Positions 19,667-30,170 of a DNA stretch of 64,000 bases are shown here, piece after piece; the first letter of the stretch is position 1, and each line of letters opens with the position of its first letter. Location of the stretch: positions 83,201 to 147,200 of the forward strand of contig NZ_WKCB01000005.1 of the NCBI RefSeq assembly GCF_021606685.1. The letters run 5' to 3'. This DNA is from Pseudomonas syringae (lineage in GTDB: Bacteria; Pseudomonadota; Gammaproteobacteria; Pseudomonadales; Pseudomonadaceae). The notes beneath the pieces are model-generated. The model was not told the origin of the DNA. It did no database searches and saw only the letters and a program-made list of their open reading frames with translations. A program made the position numbers and the translations under genes.

Positions 19667-20278
19667 ATGACCTACACCTTGCCTGCATTGCCTTACGCCT
19701 ACGATGCCCTGGAACCGCATATCGATGCGCAAACCATGGAGATTCACTACACCAAGCACCACCAAACCTACATCAACAACCTCAATGCGGCGGTTGAGGG
19801 CACGGAGTTCGCGGGTTGGCCGGTAGAAAAGCTGGTATCCAGCGTGCAACAACTGCCGGAAAAGCTACGCGCAGCGGTGATTAACCAGGGCGGCGGCCAC
19901 GCCAACCATTCGTTGTTCTGGGCGGTGATGTCGCCAAAAGGCGGCGGCAAGCCTGAAGGCGCACTGGGCAAGGCTATCGACGAGCAGTTGGGTGGTTTTG
20001 ACAGCTTCAAGGAAGCGTTCACCAAGGCGGCCTTGACGCGTTTCGGCAGCGGCTGGGCGTGGCTGAGCGTTACCCCGCAAAAAACTCTGGTGGTCGAAAG
20101 CAGCGGTAACCAGGACAGCCCGCTGATGAACGGTAATACACCAATCCTCGGCCTGGACGTCTGGGAACATGCTTACTACCTGCTGTATCAAAACCGTCGC
20201 CCGGAATACATCAACGCCTTCTACAGTGTTATTAACTGGCCTGAAGTCGCCGCACGCTATCAGGCTGCTTTGGCCTGA
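19667..20278 (+). CDS. sodA: Manganese superoxide dismutase
   Basis: 203 residues. Metal ligands lie in the conserved blocks (M)[23 protein letters not shown] and DVWEHAYY. The GNQDSPLM segment carries the glutamine typical of Mn rather than Fe enzymes. It converts superoxide to oxygen and hydrogen peroxide in the cytoplasm. As last gene of the Fur-type operon it supplies SOD activity when FeSOD cannot be metallated. Confidence 0.97.
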   Translation: MTYTLPALPYAYDALEPHIDAQTMEIHYTKHHQTYINNLNAAVEGTEFAGWPVEKLVSSVQQLPEKLRAAVINQGGGHANHSLFWAVMSPKGGGKPEGALGKAIDEQLGGFDSFKEAFTKAALTRFGSGWAWLSVTPQKTLVVESSGNQDSPLMNGNTPILGLDVWEHAYYLLYQNRRPEYINAFYSVINWPEVAARYQAALA

Positions 20279-20312
20279 CATTCAACCCACATAACAAGAT
20301 CTAAGGCCGACT

Positions 20313-21206
20313 ATGGGCACTGAAACACTGGCGATCAGCAGCGGGCGAATGTTTCGTTATGCGTTTGGCTCGCTGCTGCTATTGGCAGGTACTGCATTGC
20401 TGGTGGCTCACGGGCTGGCCTGGCTGGACTTGGAGCCGCGCATCCTGCGCGCCTTGCAGGGCGGCGCGATCTGCGCCCTTGGCACGGCGTTGGGCGCGGT
20501 TCCGGTGCTGGTGATCCGGCGGATGCCGGTGGCGTTGAGCGACACCTTGCTGGGCTTCGGGGCCGGGGTGATGTTGGCCGCCACCGCGTTCTCGCTGATT
20601 GTGCCGGGCATCGCCGCCGCGGAAAGCCTCGGGCTGTCGCCCTGGGGTGCGAGCGGCCTGATCAGCTTTGGCATCATGCTGGGTGCATTCGGGCTGTATC
20701 TGGTAGATCGCAAGGTCTCGGGCGCGAGCCCGGAAATGCTGGTGGGTACGCCGGATAAACCGGTCATCCCGCCACGTATCTGGCTGTTTGTGTTCGCCAT
20801 CATCGCCCATAACATTCCCGAAGGCATGGCCGTGGGCGTTTCCGCCGGCGGCGGCATGCCGGATGCCGACAGTCTGGCCATGGGCATTGCCTTGCAGGAC
20901 GTGCCCGAAGGCCTGGTGATTGCGTTGGTATTGGCTGGGGCGGGGATGTCGCGGGTCAAGGCCTTCCTGATCGGGGCAGCCTCAGGCTTGGTGGAGCCGG
21001 TATTTGCCGTACTGTGCGCTTGGCTGGTCAGCTTGGCTGAGGTGCTGCTGCCGTTGGGTCTGGCCCTTGCCGCAGGCGCCATGCTGTTGGTGGTGACCCA
21101 CGAAGTGATCCCGGAGTCGCGGCGCAACGGCCATGAAAAGCTCGCCAGCCTGGGGCTGTGCGTCGGGTTCTGCTTGATGATGGTTATGGATACGGCATTG
21201 GGGTGA
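20313..21206 (+). CDS. ZIP-family divalent metal transporter (GufA-like)
   Basis: 297 residues with about eight predicted membrane helices. The ZIP metal-pathway motif HNIPEGMAVGV (helix IV) is intact. In helix V the equivalent position reads QDVPEG, with Gln in place of the usual His. ZIP proteins import Zn2+, Mn2+ or Fe2+ into the cytoplasm. It lies 34 bases after sodA on the same strand with AAGG upstream, so it may be read from the Fur-type operon; a role in Mn or Zn supply is inferred from that position. A small hairpin follows the stop. Confidence 0.9.
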   Translation: MGTETLAISSGRMFRYAFGSLLLLAGTALLVAHGLAWLDLEPRILRALQGGAICALGTALGAVPVLVIRRMPVALSDTLLGFGAGVMLAATAFSLIVPGIAAAESLGLSPWGASGLISFGIMLGAFGLYLVDRKVSGASPEMLVGTPDKPVIPPRIWLFVFAIIAHNIPEGMAVGVSAGGGMPDADSLAMGIALQDVPEGLVIALVLAGAGMSRVKAFLIGAASGLVEPVFAVLCAWLVSLAEVLLPLGLALAAGAMLLVVTHEVIPESRRNGHEKLASLGLCVGFCLMMVMDTALG

Positions 21207-21222
21207 AGCCTTGCGGCTTCAC
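21203..21222. terminator. Short hairpin between convergent ZIP gene and ptsO
   Basis: gtgaagcc-ttgc-ggcttcac forms an 8-base-pair stem overlapping the ZIP stop codon. It lacks a clear T tract, so it is only a possible terminator for the convergent genes. Confidence 0.4.
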
Positions 21223-21242
21223 GTCGGGCCTAGGGGGTGAGG

Positions 21243-21515
21243 TTACTCACCTTCATCAAAATAGTTATTGATCAGCGCCACCAGGGCGTCCATCGCCTCC
21301 TGTTCCTGCTCGCCTTCTGTCTTCAAGTGAATCTTGGTGCCCTTGCCGGCTGCCAGCATCATCATGGCCATGATGCTCTTGCCATCGACCATGGATTCCG
21401 GGGTGCGCCCGGCGCGGATCTGGCAGGGGAACTGCCCGGCAACACCGACGAATTTGGCCGAGGCCCGGGCGTGCAGGCCCAGTTTGTTGATGATTTCAAT
21501 TTCCAGAGCGGGCAT
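21243..21515 (-). CDS. ptsO: HPr-family phosphocarrier NPr of the nitrogen PTS
   Basis: 90 residues. The phosphorylatable histidine is in GLHARASAKF and the regulatory-serine region is KSIMAMMMLAA. NPr accepts phosphate from PtsP (EI-Ntr, not in this window) and passes it to PtsN. It is last of the rpoN-linked cluster, 16 bases after rapZ. Confidence 0.96.
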   Translation of the reverse strand: MPALEIEIINKLGLHARASAKFVGVAGQFPCQIRAGRTPESMVDGKSIMAMMMLAAGKGTKIHLKTEGEQEQEAMDALVALINNYFDEGE

Positions 21516-21531
21516 CGCGCAGGTGTTCCTT

Positions 21532-22389
21532 TCAGCTAAGGTCGCGGTGGCGAACCTGGACGTTCTTGAGGGTTTGTTGCAGCACCTTGCCCAGGCGCTC
21601 GGTCAGGTAGACGGAGCGGTGGTGGCCGCCGGTGCAGCCGATGGCAATGGTGACATAGGCTCGATTGCTCGCGGCAAAACGCGGCAGCCATTTGAGCAGA
21701 TAGCCGGAGATGTCCTGGAACATCTCTTCAACATCCGGTTGCGCCGCCAGGTACTCCGCCACAGGTTGATCGAGGCCGGACTGATCGCGCAACTCCGGCT
21801 TCCAGTAAGGGTTGGGCAGGCAGCGCACATCAAACACCAGGTCGGCGTCCACCGGCATGCCACGCTTGAAGCCAAAAGACTCCACAAGGAATGCGGTGCC
21901 GGGCTCTGGCTGGTTCAGCAGGCGCAGCTTGATGGCATCGCGCAACTGGTACAGGTTGAGGCCGGTGGTGTTGATCTTGAGGTCGGCGAGGTCAATGATC
22001 GGGCCCAGCAGCTTGGTTTCGTCTTCGATGGCTTCGGCCAGCGAGCGGTGGGGGCTGCTGAGTGGGTGGCGTCGACGGGTTTCGGAGAAACGCTTGAGCA
22101 GGGTCTCTTCGTCGGCGTCCAGGTACAGCACATCGCAATGAATGTGCTTGGCCCGCACTTCCTCGAGCAATTGCGGGAATCGCTCAAGGTGACTGGGCAG
22201 GTTGCGCGCATCAATCGAAACGGCGACCAGAGGCTGCGCCAGTTCGGTGTGGATCAACGCACGTTCGGCCAGTTCCGGCAGCAGGCCGGCGGGCAGGTTG
22301 TCGATGCAATAGAAGCCGTTGTCCTCAAGAACGTTGAGGGCGGTGCTTTTACCCGAGCCGGAGCGGCCGCTGACGATGATCAAACGCAT
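21532..22389 (-). CDS. rapZ: RapZ-family nucleotide-binding RNase adapter
   Basis: 285 residues. The P-loop GRSGSGKST is at the N-terminus, followed by the conserved [12 protein letters not shown] region and a C-terminal RNA-binding domain with [11 protein letters not shown]. In enterics RapZ guides RNase E to the sRNA GlmZ and controls glucosamine-6-phosphate synthesis; in Pseudomonas the target is unclear. It starts two bases after the ptsN stop. Confidence 0.97.
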   Translation of the reverse strand: MRLIIVSGRSGSGKSTALNVLEDNGFYCIDNLPAGLLPELAERALIHTELAQPLVAVSIDARNLPSHLERFPQLLEEVRAKHIHCDVLYLDADEETLLKRFSETRRRHPLSSPHRSLAEAIEDETKLLGPIIDLADLKINTTGLNLYQLRDAIKLRLLNQPEPGTAFLVESFGFKRGMPVDADLVFDVRCLPNPYWKPELRDQSGLDQPVAEYLAAQPDVEEMFQDISGYLLKWLPRFAASNRAYVTIAIGCTGGHHRSVYLTERLGKVLQQTLKNVQVRHRDLS

Positions 22390-22391
22390 GG

Positions 22392-22856
22392 TTACTGCCC
22401 GTTTTGTTCATCCAGGACAACCTGGTACAGCGCCTCGTTGCTGCTGGCACTGCGCAGTTTGTCGCGTACTTCCTTGCGGTCGAGCATGCTGGCGATCTGC
22501 CGGAGCAGTTCCAGATGCGCATCGGTGGCGGCCTGTGGGACCAGCAGTACAAACAGCAGGTCTACCGGGGCACCGTCGATGGCGTCGAAATCGATGGGAG
22601 CGTCCAGGTGCAGCAGGGCGCTGACTGGCGTATCGCAGCCTTTGAGGCGGCAGTGAGGAATGGCGATGCCGTTGCCAAAACCGGTGGAACCGAGTTTTTC
22701 ACGGGCGATCAGGGCCTCGTAGACATCTTGCATCTCCAGTTCAGGCACTTCGCGGCTGATCAGGTTGGCAATTTGTTCCAGGGCTTTCTTCTTGCTGCCA
22801 CCCGGCGCGTTCACAAGTGAACGGCCGGGGGTCAGGATGGTTTCAAGTCGGATCAT
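22392..22856 (-). CDS. ptsN: PTS IIA-like nitrogen regulatory protein
   Basis: 154 residues, one PTS EIIA type-2 domain. The active-site histidine is in [11 protein letters not shown] (about residue 68). It is the output protein of PTS-Ntr and affects potassium, carbon/nitrogen balance and PHA regulation in pseudomonads. It lies ten bases after hpf. Confidence 0.97.
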   Translation of the reverse strand: MIRLETILTPGRSLVNAPGGSKKKALEQIANLISREVPELEMQDVYEALIAREKLGSTGFGNGIAIPHCRLKGCDTPVSALLHLDAPIDFDAIDGAPVDLLFVLLVPQAATDAHLELLRQIASMLDRKEVRDKLRSASSNEALYQVVLDEQNGQ

Positions 22857-22866
22857 GGGGGGAGAG

Positions 22867-23172
22867 TTAACGACCTGTACCTTGCATCAGGTGCAGATTC
22901 TTTTCCTTATGCTTTATGAGTTGGCGGTCCAGCTTGTCGTAGAGCGAGTCAATCGCTGCGTACATATCTTCATGTTCCGCATTGGCGACGAGCTTCGCAT
23001 TGGGTACGTGCAGGGTGGCCTCGATTTTCTGCTTGAGCTTATCGACCTCCATGATGACCTGCACGTTGGTGATCTTGTCAAAATGCCCCGCAAGCTTGTT
23101 CAGCTTGCTCTCGGTGTACTCACGCAGGGGCTTGGTGACTTCCAGCTGGTGTCCACTGATGTTGACTTGCAT
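22867..23172 (-). CDS. hpf: Ribosome hibernation promoting factor, short form
   Basis: 101 residues, one S30AE domain without the long C-terminal dimerisation domain. It starts MQVNISGHQLEVTKPLREYTESKL. Short HPF works with RMF to form inactive 100S ribosomes in stationary phase. It follows rpoN by 75 bases. The start at 23172 is the family start; GGAGAAG lies just upstream. Confidence 0.96.
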   Translation of the reverse strand: MQVNISGHQLEVTKPLREYTESKLNKLAGHFDKITNVQVIMEVDKLKQKIEATLHVPNAKLVANAEHEDMYAAIDSLYDKLDRQLIKHKEKNLHLMQGTGR

Positions 23173-23247
23173 ACAGCTTCTCCTTCGTTGCCAGTGCATA
23201 AAGCGACAGGCAAAAGCGCCTGCCACTGGAACGCTGTGGCCCGCCCG

Positions 23248-24741
23248 TCACATCAAACGCTTTCGCTCGCTGGAAGGCGCGATCCCGAGGGACTCGCGGT
23301 ACTTGGCGACGGTTCGACGGGCGACCTGAATGCCTTGTGCCTCCAGTAAACCAGCGATCTTGCTGTCACTCAACGGCTTTTTCTGATTTTCCGCGGCAAC
23401 CAGTTTTTTGATGATCGCGCGGATCGCCGTGGACGAGCATTCGCCGCCTTCGGAGGTGCTTACATGGCTGGAGAAAAAGTATTTCAGTTCATAAATACCC
23501 CGTGGGGTATGCATGAATTTTTGCGTGGTCACCCGTGAAATGGTCGATTCATGCATGCCCACCGCTTCAGCGATATCGTGCAGAACCAGAGGTTTCATCG
23601 CTTCGTCGCCATATTCCAGGAAGCCGCGCTGGTGCTCGACGATCTGGGTGGCCACTTTCATCAGGGTTTCGTTGCGGCTTTGCAGGCTCTTGATGAACCA
23701 GCGCGCTTCCTGCAACTGGTTGCGCATAAACGTGTTGTCGGCGCTGGTGTCGGCGCGGCGCACGAAACCGGCGTATTGCGGGTTGACCCGCAGGCGGGGC
23801 ACCGACTCCTGGTTCAGCTCGACCAGCCAGCGTTCGTTGTCCTTGCGCACGATAACGTCAGGGACCACGTATTCGGCTTCGCTGGACTCGATCTGCGAGC
23901 CTGGGCGCGGGTTGAGGCTTTGCACCAGCTCGATGACCTGGCGCAGGTCGTCTTCCTTGAGCTTCATGCGGCGCATCAGCTGGCTGTAGTCGCGGCTGCC
24001 GAGCAAATCGATGTAATCGGTGACCAGGCGCTGGGCCTCGGCCAGCCAAGGGGTCTTGGCGGGGAGCTGGCGCAGTTGCAGCAGCAGGCATTCGCTGAGC
24101 GAGCGGGCGCCGATGCCGGCGGGCTCGAACTGCTGGATGCGGTGCAGGACGGCTTCGATTTCGTCCAGTTCGATGTCCAGTTCCGGGTCGAACGCTTCCA
24201 GAATTTCTTCGAGCGTCTCGTCCAGATAGCCCTGGTTATTGATGCAGTCGATCAAGGTCACGGCGATCAGGCGATCGGTGTCCGACATCGGTGCAAGGTT
24301 CAGTTGCCACAGCAGGTGGCTCTGCAAGCTTTCGCCGGCGGAGGTGCGGGTGGTGAAGTCCCACTCGTCATCGTCATTGCTGGGCAGGCTGCTGGCGCTG
24401 GTCTGGTAGACGTCTTCCCAGGCGGTGTCCACCGGGAGTTCGTTGGGGATGCGTTCGTTCCAGTCGCCTTCTTCGAGGTTGTCCACCGTAGGGGCGGTTT
24501 CCTGGTAGGAGGGTTCCTGCACGTCGGAATTGGGTTTGTGCTCTATGTTGTCGGCCAGCGGGTCTGCGTTATCGAAGTCGTCGCCTTCTTCCTGGCGTTC
24601 GAGCATCGGATTGGACTCCAGGGCCTCCTGGATTTCCTGTTGCAGGTCCAGGGTCGACAATTGGAGCAGGCGGATGGCCTGTTGCAGCTGCGGTGTCATC
24701 GTCAGCTGCTGGCCCATTCTCAGGACTAGCGATGGTTTCAT
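23248..24741 (-). CDS. rpoN: RNA polymerase sigma-54 factor
   Basis: 497 residues. It has the Gln/Leu-rich region I ([21 protein letters not shown]), an acidic region II, the core-binding region, the HTH and the C-terminal RpoN box ([11 protein letters not shown]) that binds the -24 element. It directs transcription for nitrogen assimilation, flagella and other activator-dependent genes. It is downstream of lptB and upstream of hpf, the standard arrangement. Confidence 0.99.
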   Translation of the reverse strand: MKPSLVLRMGQQLTMTPQLQQAIRLLQLSTLDLQQEIQEALESNPMLERQEEGDDFDNADPLADNIEHKPNSDVQEPSYQETAPTVDNLEEGDWNERIPNELPVDTAWEDVYQTSASSLPSNDDDEWDFTTRTSAGESLQSHLLWQLNLAPMSDTDRLIAVTLIDCINNQGYLDETLEEILEAFDPELDIELDEIEAVLHRIQQFEPAGIGARSLSECLLLQLRQLPAKTPWLAEAQRLVTDYIDLLGSRDYSQLMRRMKLKEDDLRQVIELVQSLNPRPGSQIESSEAEYVVPDVIVRKDNERWLVELNQESVPRLRVNPQYAGFVRRADTSADNTFMRNQLQEARWFIKSLQSRNETLMKVATQIVEHQRGFLEYGDEAMKPLVLHDIAEAVGMHESTISRVTTQKFMHTPRGIYELKYFFSSHVSTSEGGECSSTAIRAIIKKLVAAENQKKPLSDSKIAGLLEAQGIQVARRTVAKYRESLGIAPSSERKRLM

Positions 24742-24817
24742 GGCAGGGGCTTAACACCTTATTCGCCGGCGCAATGCGCCATCCACGACAGGGCGCGTGA
24801 GCGCCAAACATAAGCAA

Positions 24818-24846
24818 ATTATATGCCTGATATCCGGGGCTTTGCC
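24818..24846 (-). promoter_or_regulatory. Probable rpoN promoter
   Basis: On the minus strand a perfect TATAAT (24823-24818) lies in the 197-base gap between lptB and rpoN, about 77 bases before the rpoN ATG. The -35 position 17 bases upstream reads GGCAAA, a weak match. It suggests rpoN has its own promoter besides read-through from lptB. Confidence 0.5.
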
Positions 24847-24938
24847 TAGAGCGCGGTAACAATAAAAATCCGGAGGTTTTCATTGACGTCCGCGCTTGAG
24901 GCAAACGACCTGCCAACGCCTCGTGTTGAAAGGCTGGT

Positions 24939-25664
<726 letters not shown>

Positions 25665-26198
25665 TTACTCGGCCTTCTTCTTAGGCTGGATAACCATATC
25701 GATACGTGGGCGTGGCGCGGTCACCTTGGAGCCATTGGCGCGGCCGGCGTTTGCGATCTGCTTCACGGTGTCATAGGTGATTTTTTCACCTTCCGTGGAG
25801 TTGCCGTCGGGGCTGAGCACCTTGGCCTGGTCGATCAGCACGATGCGGTTCTGCTGGGCGTGGTACTGGATAGTCTTGCCGTAGCCCTTCATCGGGCCGG
25901 TATCGGCGGCGGACTGCTTCTGTTCGAAGTAAGCCAGGTTGCCTACCGAGGTCACGACGTCGATGTCACCGCTTTGGGTGCGCGTCAGTGTCACGGTATT
26001 GCCGGTGATCTTCATCGACCCTTGGGTGATGATCACGCCGCCGGTGTAGGTGGCAACACCTTGCTTGTCATCCAGCTGCGCATCGTCAGCCGAGATGTGG
26101 ATCGGTTGCTGGCTATCGTTCGGCAGAGCCCAGGCGCTCACGCTTCCCAGTGCTGCGCCCAGACCGAGCAAAATAGGGAGAGTTTTAACGAGCCTCAT
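25665..26198 (-). CDS. lptA: Periplasmic LPS bridge protein LptA (LptH in Pseudomonas)
   Basis: 177 residues with a Sec signal peptide (about residues 1-24, ending SVSAWA) and an OstA-like beta-jellyroll domain (DDAQLDDKQGVATYTGGV). It oligomerises into the bridge carrying LPS across the periplasm. It overlaps the lptC end by 14 bases, indicating coupling. It has a lysine-rich C-terminus (PKKKAE). Confidence 0.96.
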   Translation of the reverse strand: MRLVKTLPILLGLGAALGSVSAWALPNDSQQPIHISADDAQLDDKQGVATYTGGVIITQGSMKITGNTVTLTRTQSGDIDVVTSVGNLAYFEQKQSAADTGPMKGYGKTIQYHAQQNRIVLIDQAKVLSPDGNSTEGEKITYDTVKQIANAGRANGSKVTAPRPRIDMVIQPKKKAE

Positions 26199-26757
26199 AC
26201 TGTCCTCTTACGTTCGATAGCAGGTGTATCCTGCTTTCTTTCAAATACGCTTTCATTCCCTTGCCAGTCGATACACCGCCAGCGCCGTCGATTCTAACGT
26301 CTTGCTCGGTCTGCGCATATTGCTTCTGCGGGAATACGGTCATGCGACTGCTGGTAATCACGGTCTCACGTTTTTTATCGTCAGTGCGCGCAACGCGCAC
26401 CGAGTCGATCAGTTCTACCTCGGTACCGTCCGGGTTGACCTCGCCACGCTTGCTGGTGACGTGCCACGGGAACTCGGTGCCGCGGTAAATGTTCATGTCC
26501 GGGTTGGTCAGCAAGGTGACTTCGGTGGCCTTCAAGTGCTCGACCTTGTCCGAGGTCATTTCGTACTGCACCTTGCCATCGGGCAGGAACTGCACGCTTT
26601 TGGCATTGGTGGCGTAGTAGTCGATAGCGCCTTCGTCCACCTGCGCAGCAGGTTGGTCAAGGAAGCGCTCCGGGCTGATGTTCCAGTAGCCCACCGCGAG
26701 GAACAGCGCGGCGATGACCCCGAAAAGCAGGAAGTTGCGAATCTTTTTACTCAGCAT
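26185..26757 (-). CDS. lptC: LPS transporter membrane anchor LptC
   Basis: 190 residues. One N-terminal membrane helix (FLLFGVIAALFLAVGYW) is followed by a periplasmic LptC jellyroll domain. It receives LPS from LptB2FG and hands it to LptA. It starts eight bases after the kdsC stop. Confidence 0.95.
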   Translation of the reverse strand: MLSKKIRNFLLFGVIAALFLAVGYWNISPERFLDQPAAQVDEGAIDYYATNAKSVQFLPDGKVQYEMTSDKVEHLKATEVTLLTNPDMNIYRGTEFPWHVTSKRGEVNPDGTEVELIDSVRVARTDDKKRETVITSSRMTVFPQKQYAQTEQDVRIDGAGGVSTGKGMKAYLKESRIHLLSNVRGQYEAR

Positions 26758-26765
26758 AAAACGCT

Positions 26766-27290
26766 CTATAAGTAGGCGGCGTGGGCTGCTTCAAGGCTGC
26801 CCTGGGCACGCAGAATCAGCTCGCAGAACTCGCGGGCGGCACCTTCGCCACCACGCGCAGTGGTGATGCCATGGGCGTGCTCGCGCACGAACGCCGCAGC
26901 ATTGGCAACGGCCATGCCCAGGCCGACTCGGCGAATGACCGGCAGGTCGGGCAAATCATCGCCCAAGTAAGCGACCTGCTCATAGCTTAGGTTGAGTTGG
27001 CCAAGAAGCTCGTCCAGAACCACCAGTTTATCCTCGCGGCCCTGATACAGGTGAGGAATCCCCAGGTTTTGTGCGCGACGTTCCACAACCGGAGTTTTTC
27101 TGCCGCTGATGATCGCCGTTTGTACGCCCGCCGCCATCAGCATTTTGATGCCCTGGCCGTCGAGGGTGTTGAACGTCTTGAATTCACTGCCATCTTCGAG
27201 GAAATACAGGCGGCCGTCGGTCAGTACGCCGTCCACATCGAAAATCGCCAGTTTGATGTTTTTACCGCGTTGCATCAGGTCGCTGGTCAT
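26766..27290 (-). CDS. kdsC: 3-deoxy-D-manno-octulosonate 8-phosphate phosphatase
   Basis: 174 residues. The HAD catalytic motif is FDVDGVLTDG near the N-terminus; later motifs include IISGRKTPVV and YLGDDLPDLPV. It dephosphorylates KDO-8-P to KDO for the LPS inner core. It abuts kdsD directly. Confidence 0.97.
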   Translation of the reverse strand: MTSDLMQRGKNIKLAIFDVDGVLTDGRLYFLEDGSEFKTFNTLDGQGIKMLMAAGVQTAIISGRKTPVVERRAQNLGIPHLYQGREDKLVVLDELLGQLNLSYEQVAYLGDDLPDLPVIRRVGLGMAVANAAAFVREHAHGITTARGGEGAAREFCELILRAQGSLEAAHAAYL

Positions 27291-28265
27291 TTACATCACT
27301 CCTGCACGCAGCAAGTCGTGCATGTTCAGGGCGCCGATCGGGTAGTCGTGGGTATCGACTACCACCAGCGCACCGATCTTATGGTCTTCCATGATCTTCA
27401 ATGCTTCTGCAGCCAGCATCTCGGGGCGAGCGGTCTTGCCGTGCGGGGTCATCACCGCGTCGATGGTGGCTGTGTGGATGTCGATGGTGCGGTCCAGGGT
27501 GCGGCGCAAGTCGCCGTCGGTGAAGACCCCGGCCAGGCGCCCATCAGCTTCCAGGATCACGGTCATGCCCAGGCCCTTGCGGGTCATTTCCATCAGCGCG
27601 TCCTTGAGCAGGGTGCCGCGTTGGACATGGGGCAATTCATCGCCCGAATGCATGACGTTTTCCACTTTGAGCAGCAGTCGGCGGCCCAGTGCGCCACCCG
27701 GATGGGAAAACGCGAAGTCCTCCGCCGTAAAGCCGCGGGCCTCCAGGAGCGCCACGGCCAGGGCGTCGCCCATGACCAGCGCGGCGGTGGTGGAGGAGGT
27801 CGGTGCCAGGTTCAGCGGGCACGCCTCGTGGGCCACGTGCACATTCAAGTTGACTTCGGCGGCCTTGGCCAGCGTCGATTCCGGGTTGCCGGTAATGCTG
27901 ATCATCTTGATGCCCAGGCGCTTGATCAGCGGCAGCAGGGTCACGATTTCGTTGGTTGTGCCGGAGTTGGACAGCGCCAGGATGATGTCATCCTTGGTGA
28001 TCATGCCCATGTCACCGTGGCTGGCTTCGGCCGGGTGCACGAAAAATGCGGTGGTGCCGGTGCTTGCCAGGGTGGCGGCGATCTTGTTGCCGACGTGGCC
28101 CGACTTGCCCATGCCGACCACGACAACGCGGCCCTTGCTGGCCAGAATCATCTCGCAGGCGCGTACGAAATCCGCGTCGATGTGGGCCAGCAAGCCCTCT
28201 ACGGCTTCTAGCTCTAGGCGGATGGTGCGTTGTGCGGATTGAATAAGGTCGCTGGATTGGCTCAT
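27291..28265 (-). CDS. kdsD: D-arabinose 5-phosphate isomerase
   Basis: 324 residues: an N-terminal SIS sugar-isomerase domain (GRVVVVGMGKSGHVGNKIAATLASTG-type motif, about residues 45-180) and two C-terminal CBS domains (about 205-324). It converts ribulose-5-P to arabinose-5-P, the first step of KDO synthesis. The ATG at 28265 (MSQSSDLIQ) is the family start; an open upstream extension of 21 codons lies over the promoter. It heads the kdsD-kdsC-lptCAB run. Confidence 0.97.
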   Translation of the reverse strand: MSQSSDLIQSAQRTIRLELEAVEGLLAHIDADFVRACEMILASKGRVVVVGMGKSGHVGNKIAATLASTGTTAFFVHPAEASHGDMGMITKDDIILALSNSGTTNEIVTLLPLIKRLGIKMISITGNPESTLAKAAEVNLNVHVAHEACPLNLAPTSSTTAALVMGDALAVALLEARGFTAEDFAFSHPGGALGRRLLLKVENVMHSGDELPHVQRGTLLKDALMEMTRKGLGMTVILEADGRLAGVFTDGDLRRTLDRTIDIHTATIDAVMTPHGKTARPEMLAAEALKIMEDHKIGALVVVDTHDYPIGALNMHDLLRAGVM

Positions 28266-28299
28266 GTCTGAAATCGTATAGCCTGACGAAAAGTCGCCG

Positions 28300-28305
28300 A
28301 TTATA
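28300..28305 (-). promoter_or_regulatory. Probable -10 element for kdsD
   Basis: A perfect TATAAT on the minus strand, 35 bases before the kdsD ATG. No good -35 at the ideal spacing; TTGCGT lies 21 bases upstream. Confidence 0.4.
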
Positions 28306-28422
28306 GCGGTAATGATCAATTCCCTCACGCAAGTTCGTCAGGGTTTATTCTTGTTGCGCCTGAGATTCATCCTAAGCAACGTTTTTTCCCTGTCCTCAAT
28401 CTGAACAAGGACTGTTCCGGCC

Positions 28423-28452
28423 TTGGGCGCGTTGTACCAGCAGTGATATAGT
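28423..28452 (+). promoter_or_regulatory. Probable sigma-70 promoter of the mla operon
   Basis: TTGGGC (28423-28428) and TATAGT (28447-28452), 18 bases apart, about 110 bases before mlaF. Read by eye. Confidence 0.45.
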
Positions 28453-28563
28453 TCGCCGCCAGTTCGGTCCGCCCAGCCCATGTGGCTATCTATTGTGCAA
28501 TCGTTGCAAACGTTTGTCGCAAGCGTGGTGTCTGAGTGAGAGGCTGCATCCCAAGGAGTTTAG

Positions 28564-29373
28564 ATGAGTGCCGATAACGCCTACGCGGTCGAGCTGAAGG
28601 GACTGACCTTCAAGCGCGGGACGCGCAGCATCTTCAATAACGTCGATATTCGCATTCCACGCGGCAAGGTCACGGGCATCATGGGGCCTTCCGGTTGCGG
28701 CAAGACCACCCTGTTGCGCCTGATGGGCATGCAATTGCGCCCAAGCGCCGGCGAAGTGTGGGTCAACGGCCAGAACCTGCCGACCTTGTCGCGCAGTGAT
28801 CTGTTCGATGCGCGCAAGCACATGGGTGTGCTGTTCCAGAGCGGTGCGCTGTTCACCGACCTTGATGTGTTCGAGAATGTTGCCTTTCCGCTGCGGGTGC
28901 ATACCCAGCTGTCCGATGAAATGATTCGTGACATTGTGTTGCTGAAACTGCAGGCCGTAGGCCTTCGCGGTGCCATCGACTTGATGCCCGACGAACTGTC
29001 CGGCGGCATGAAGCGCCGGGTCGCACTCGCGCGTGCCATTGCCCTCGACCCGCAGATCCTCATGTACGACGAACCCTTCGTCGGCCAGGACCCGATCGCC
29101 ATGGGTGTACTGGTACGTCTGATCCGCCTGCTCAACGATGCGCTGGGGATTACCAGTATCGTTGTCTCCCACGACCTTGCAGAAACCGCGAGCATTGCCG
29201 ATTACCTCTATGTGGTCGGCGATGGTCAGGTGCTGGGCCAGGGCACGCCCGAAGAACTCATGAACGCCGATAACCCGCGCATTCGCCAATTCATGACCGG
29301 CGATCCCGATGGCCCTGTGCCGTTTCACTTTCCGGCAGCGGATTACCGCTCAGATCTTCTGGGGAAGCGCTGA
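28564..29373 (+). CDS. mlaF: Mla phospholipid transport ATPase MlaF
   Basis: 269 residues. Walker [10 protein letters not shown], signature [14 protein letters not shown], Walker [13 protein letters not shown]. It powers the MlaFEDB inner-membrane complex, which keeps outer-membrane lipid asymmetry. AAGGAG lies before the ATG. Its stop overlaps the mlaE start (TGATG). Confidence 0.97.
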   Translation: MSADNAYAVELKGLTFKRGTRSIFNNVDIRIPRGKVTGIMGPSGCGKTTLLRLMGMQLRPSAGEVWVNGQNLPTLSRSDLFDARKHMGVLFQSGALFTDLDVFENVAFPLRVHTQLSDEMIRDIVLLKLQAVGLRGAIDLMPDELSGGMKRRVALARAIALDPQILMYDEPFVGQDPIAMGVLVRLIRLLNDALGITSIVVSHDLAETASIADYLYVVGDGQVLGQGTPEELMNADNPRIRQFMTGDPDGPVPFHFPAADYRSDLLGKR

Positions 29374-30170
29374 TGCGCAAGACATCTCTTATCGAAAAGG
29401 TTCGCCTTTTCGGTCGCTCCGGCATCGACATCGTCGAAGTGCTCGGCCGTTCGACGATTTTCCTGTTCCATGCCTTGCTTGGGCGCGGTGGCATTGGCGG
29501 CGGGTTTGGCCTGCTGATCAAGCAACTGCACTCGGTGGGCGTGATGTCCCTGGTTATCATCGTGGTTTCCGGGGTGTTCATCGGCATGGTGCTGGCGTTG
29601 CAGGGGTTCAATATCCTGTCCAGTTACGGTTCCGAGCAGGCAGTGGGGCAGATGGTTGCCCTGACGCTGTTGCGTGAACTGGGGCCGGTGGTCACTGCCT
29701 TGCTGTTTGCCGGGCGCGCGGGTTCTGCGCTGACCGCCGAAATCGGCAACATGAAGTCCACCGAGCAGTTGTCCAGCCTGGAAATGATCGGCGTGGACCC
29801 GCTCAAATACATTGTTGCTCCGCGCCTGTGGGCCGGCTTCATTTCCCTGCCACTGCTGGCGATGATCTTCAGCGTGGTGGGTATCTGGGGCGGGTCCTGG
29901 GTGGCAGTGGACTGGTTGGGCGTCTATGACGGTTCCTACTGGGCCAACATGCAAAACAGCGTGACCTTCAGCGGTGACGTGCTCAACGGCATCATAAAGA
30001 GCATTGTCTTCGCCTTTGTAGTGACCTGGATTGCCGTATTCCAAGGCTACGACTGTGAGCCCACCTCAGAAGGGATCAGTCGCGCCACCACCAAGACCGT
30101 TGTGTACGCCTCGCTGGCGGTACTGGGCCTTGACTTCATTTTGACCGCCTTGATGTTTGGAGATTTCTGA
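29373..30170 (+). CDS. mlaE: Mla permease MlaE
   Basis: 265 residues, about five or six membrane helices, with the MlaE-family block [27 protein letters not shown] split over a conserved helix. It forms the membrane channel of the MlaFEDB complex. It is coupled to both neighbours by one-base overlaps of stop and start codons. Confidence 0.97.
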   Translation: MRKTSLIEKVRLFGRSGIDIVEVLGRSTIFLFHALLGRGGIGGGFGLLIKQLHSVGVMSLVIIVVSGVFIGMVLALQGFNILSSYGSEQAVGQMVALTLLRELGPVVTALLFAGRAGSALTAEIGNMKSTEQLSSLEMIGVDPLKYIVAPRLWAGFISLPLLAMIFSVVGIWGGSWVAVDWLGVYDGSYWANMQNSVTFSGDVLNGIIKSIVFAFVVTWIAVFQGYDCEPTSEGISRATTKTVVYASLAVLGLDFILTALMFGDF

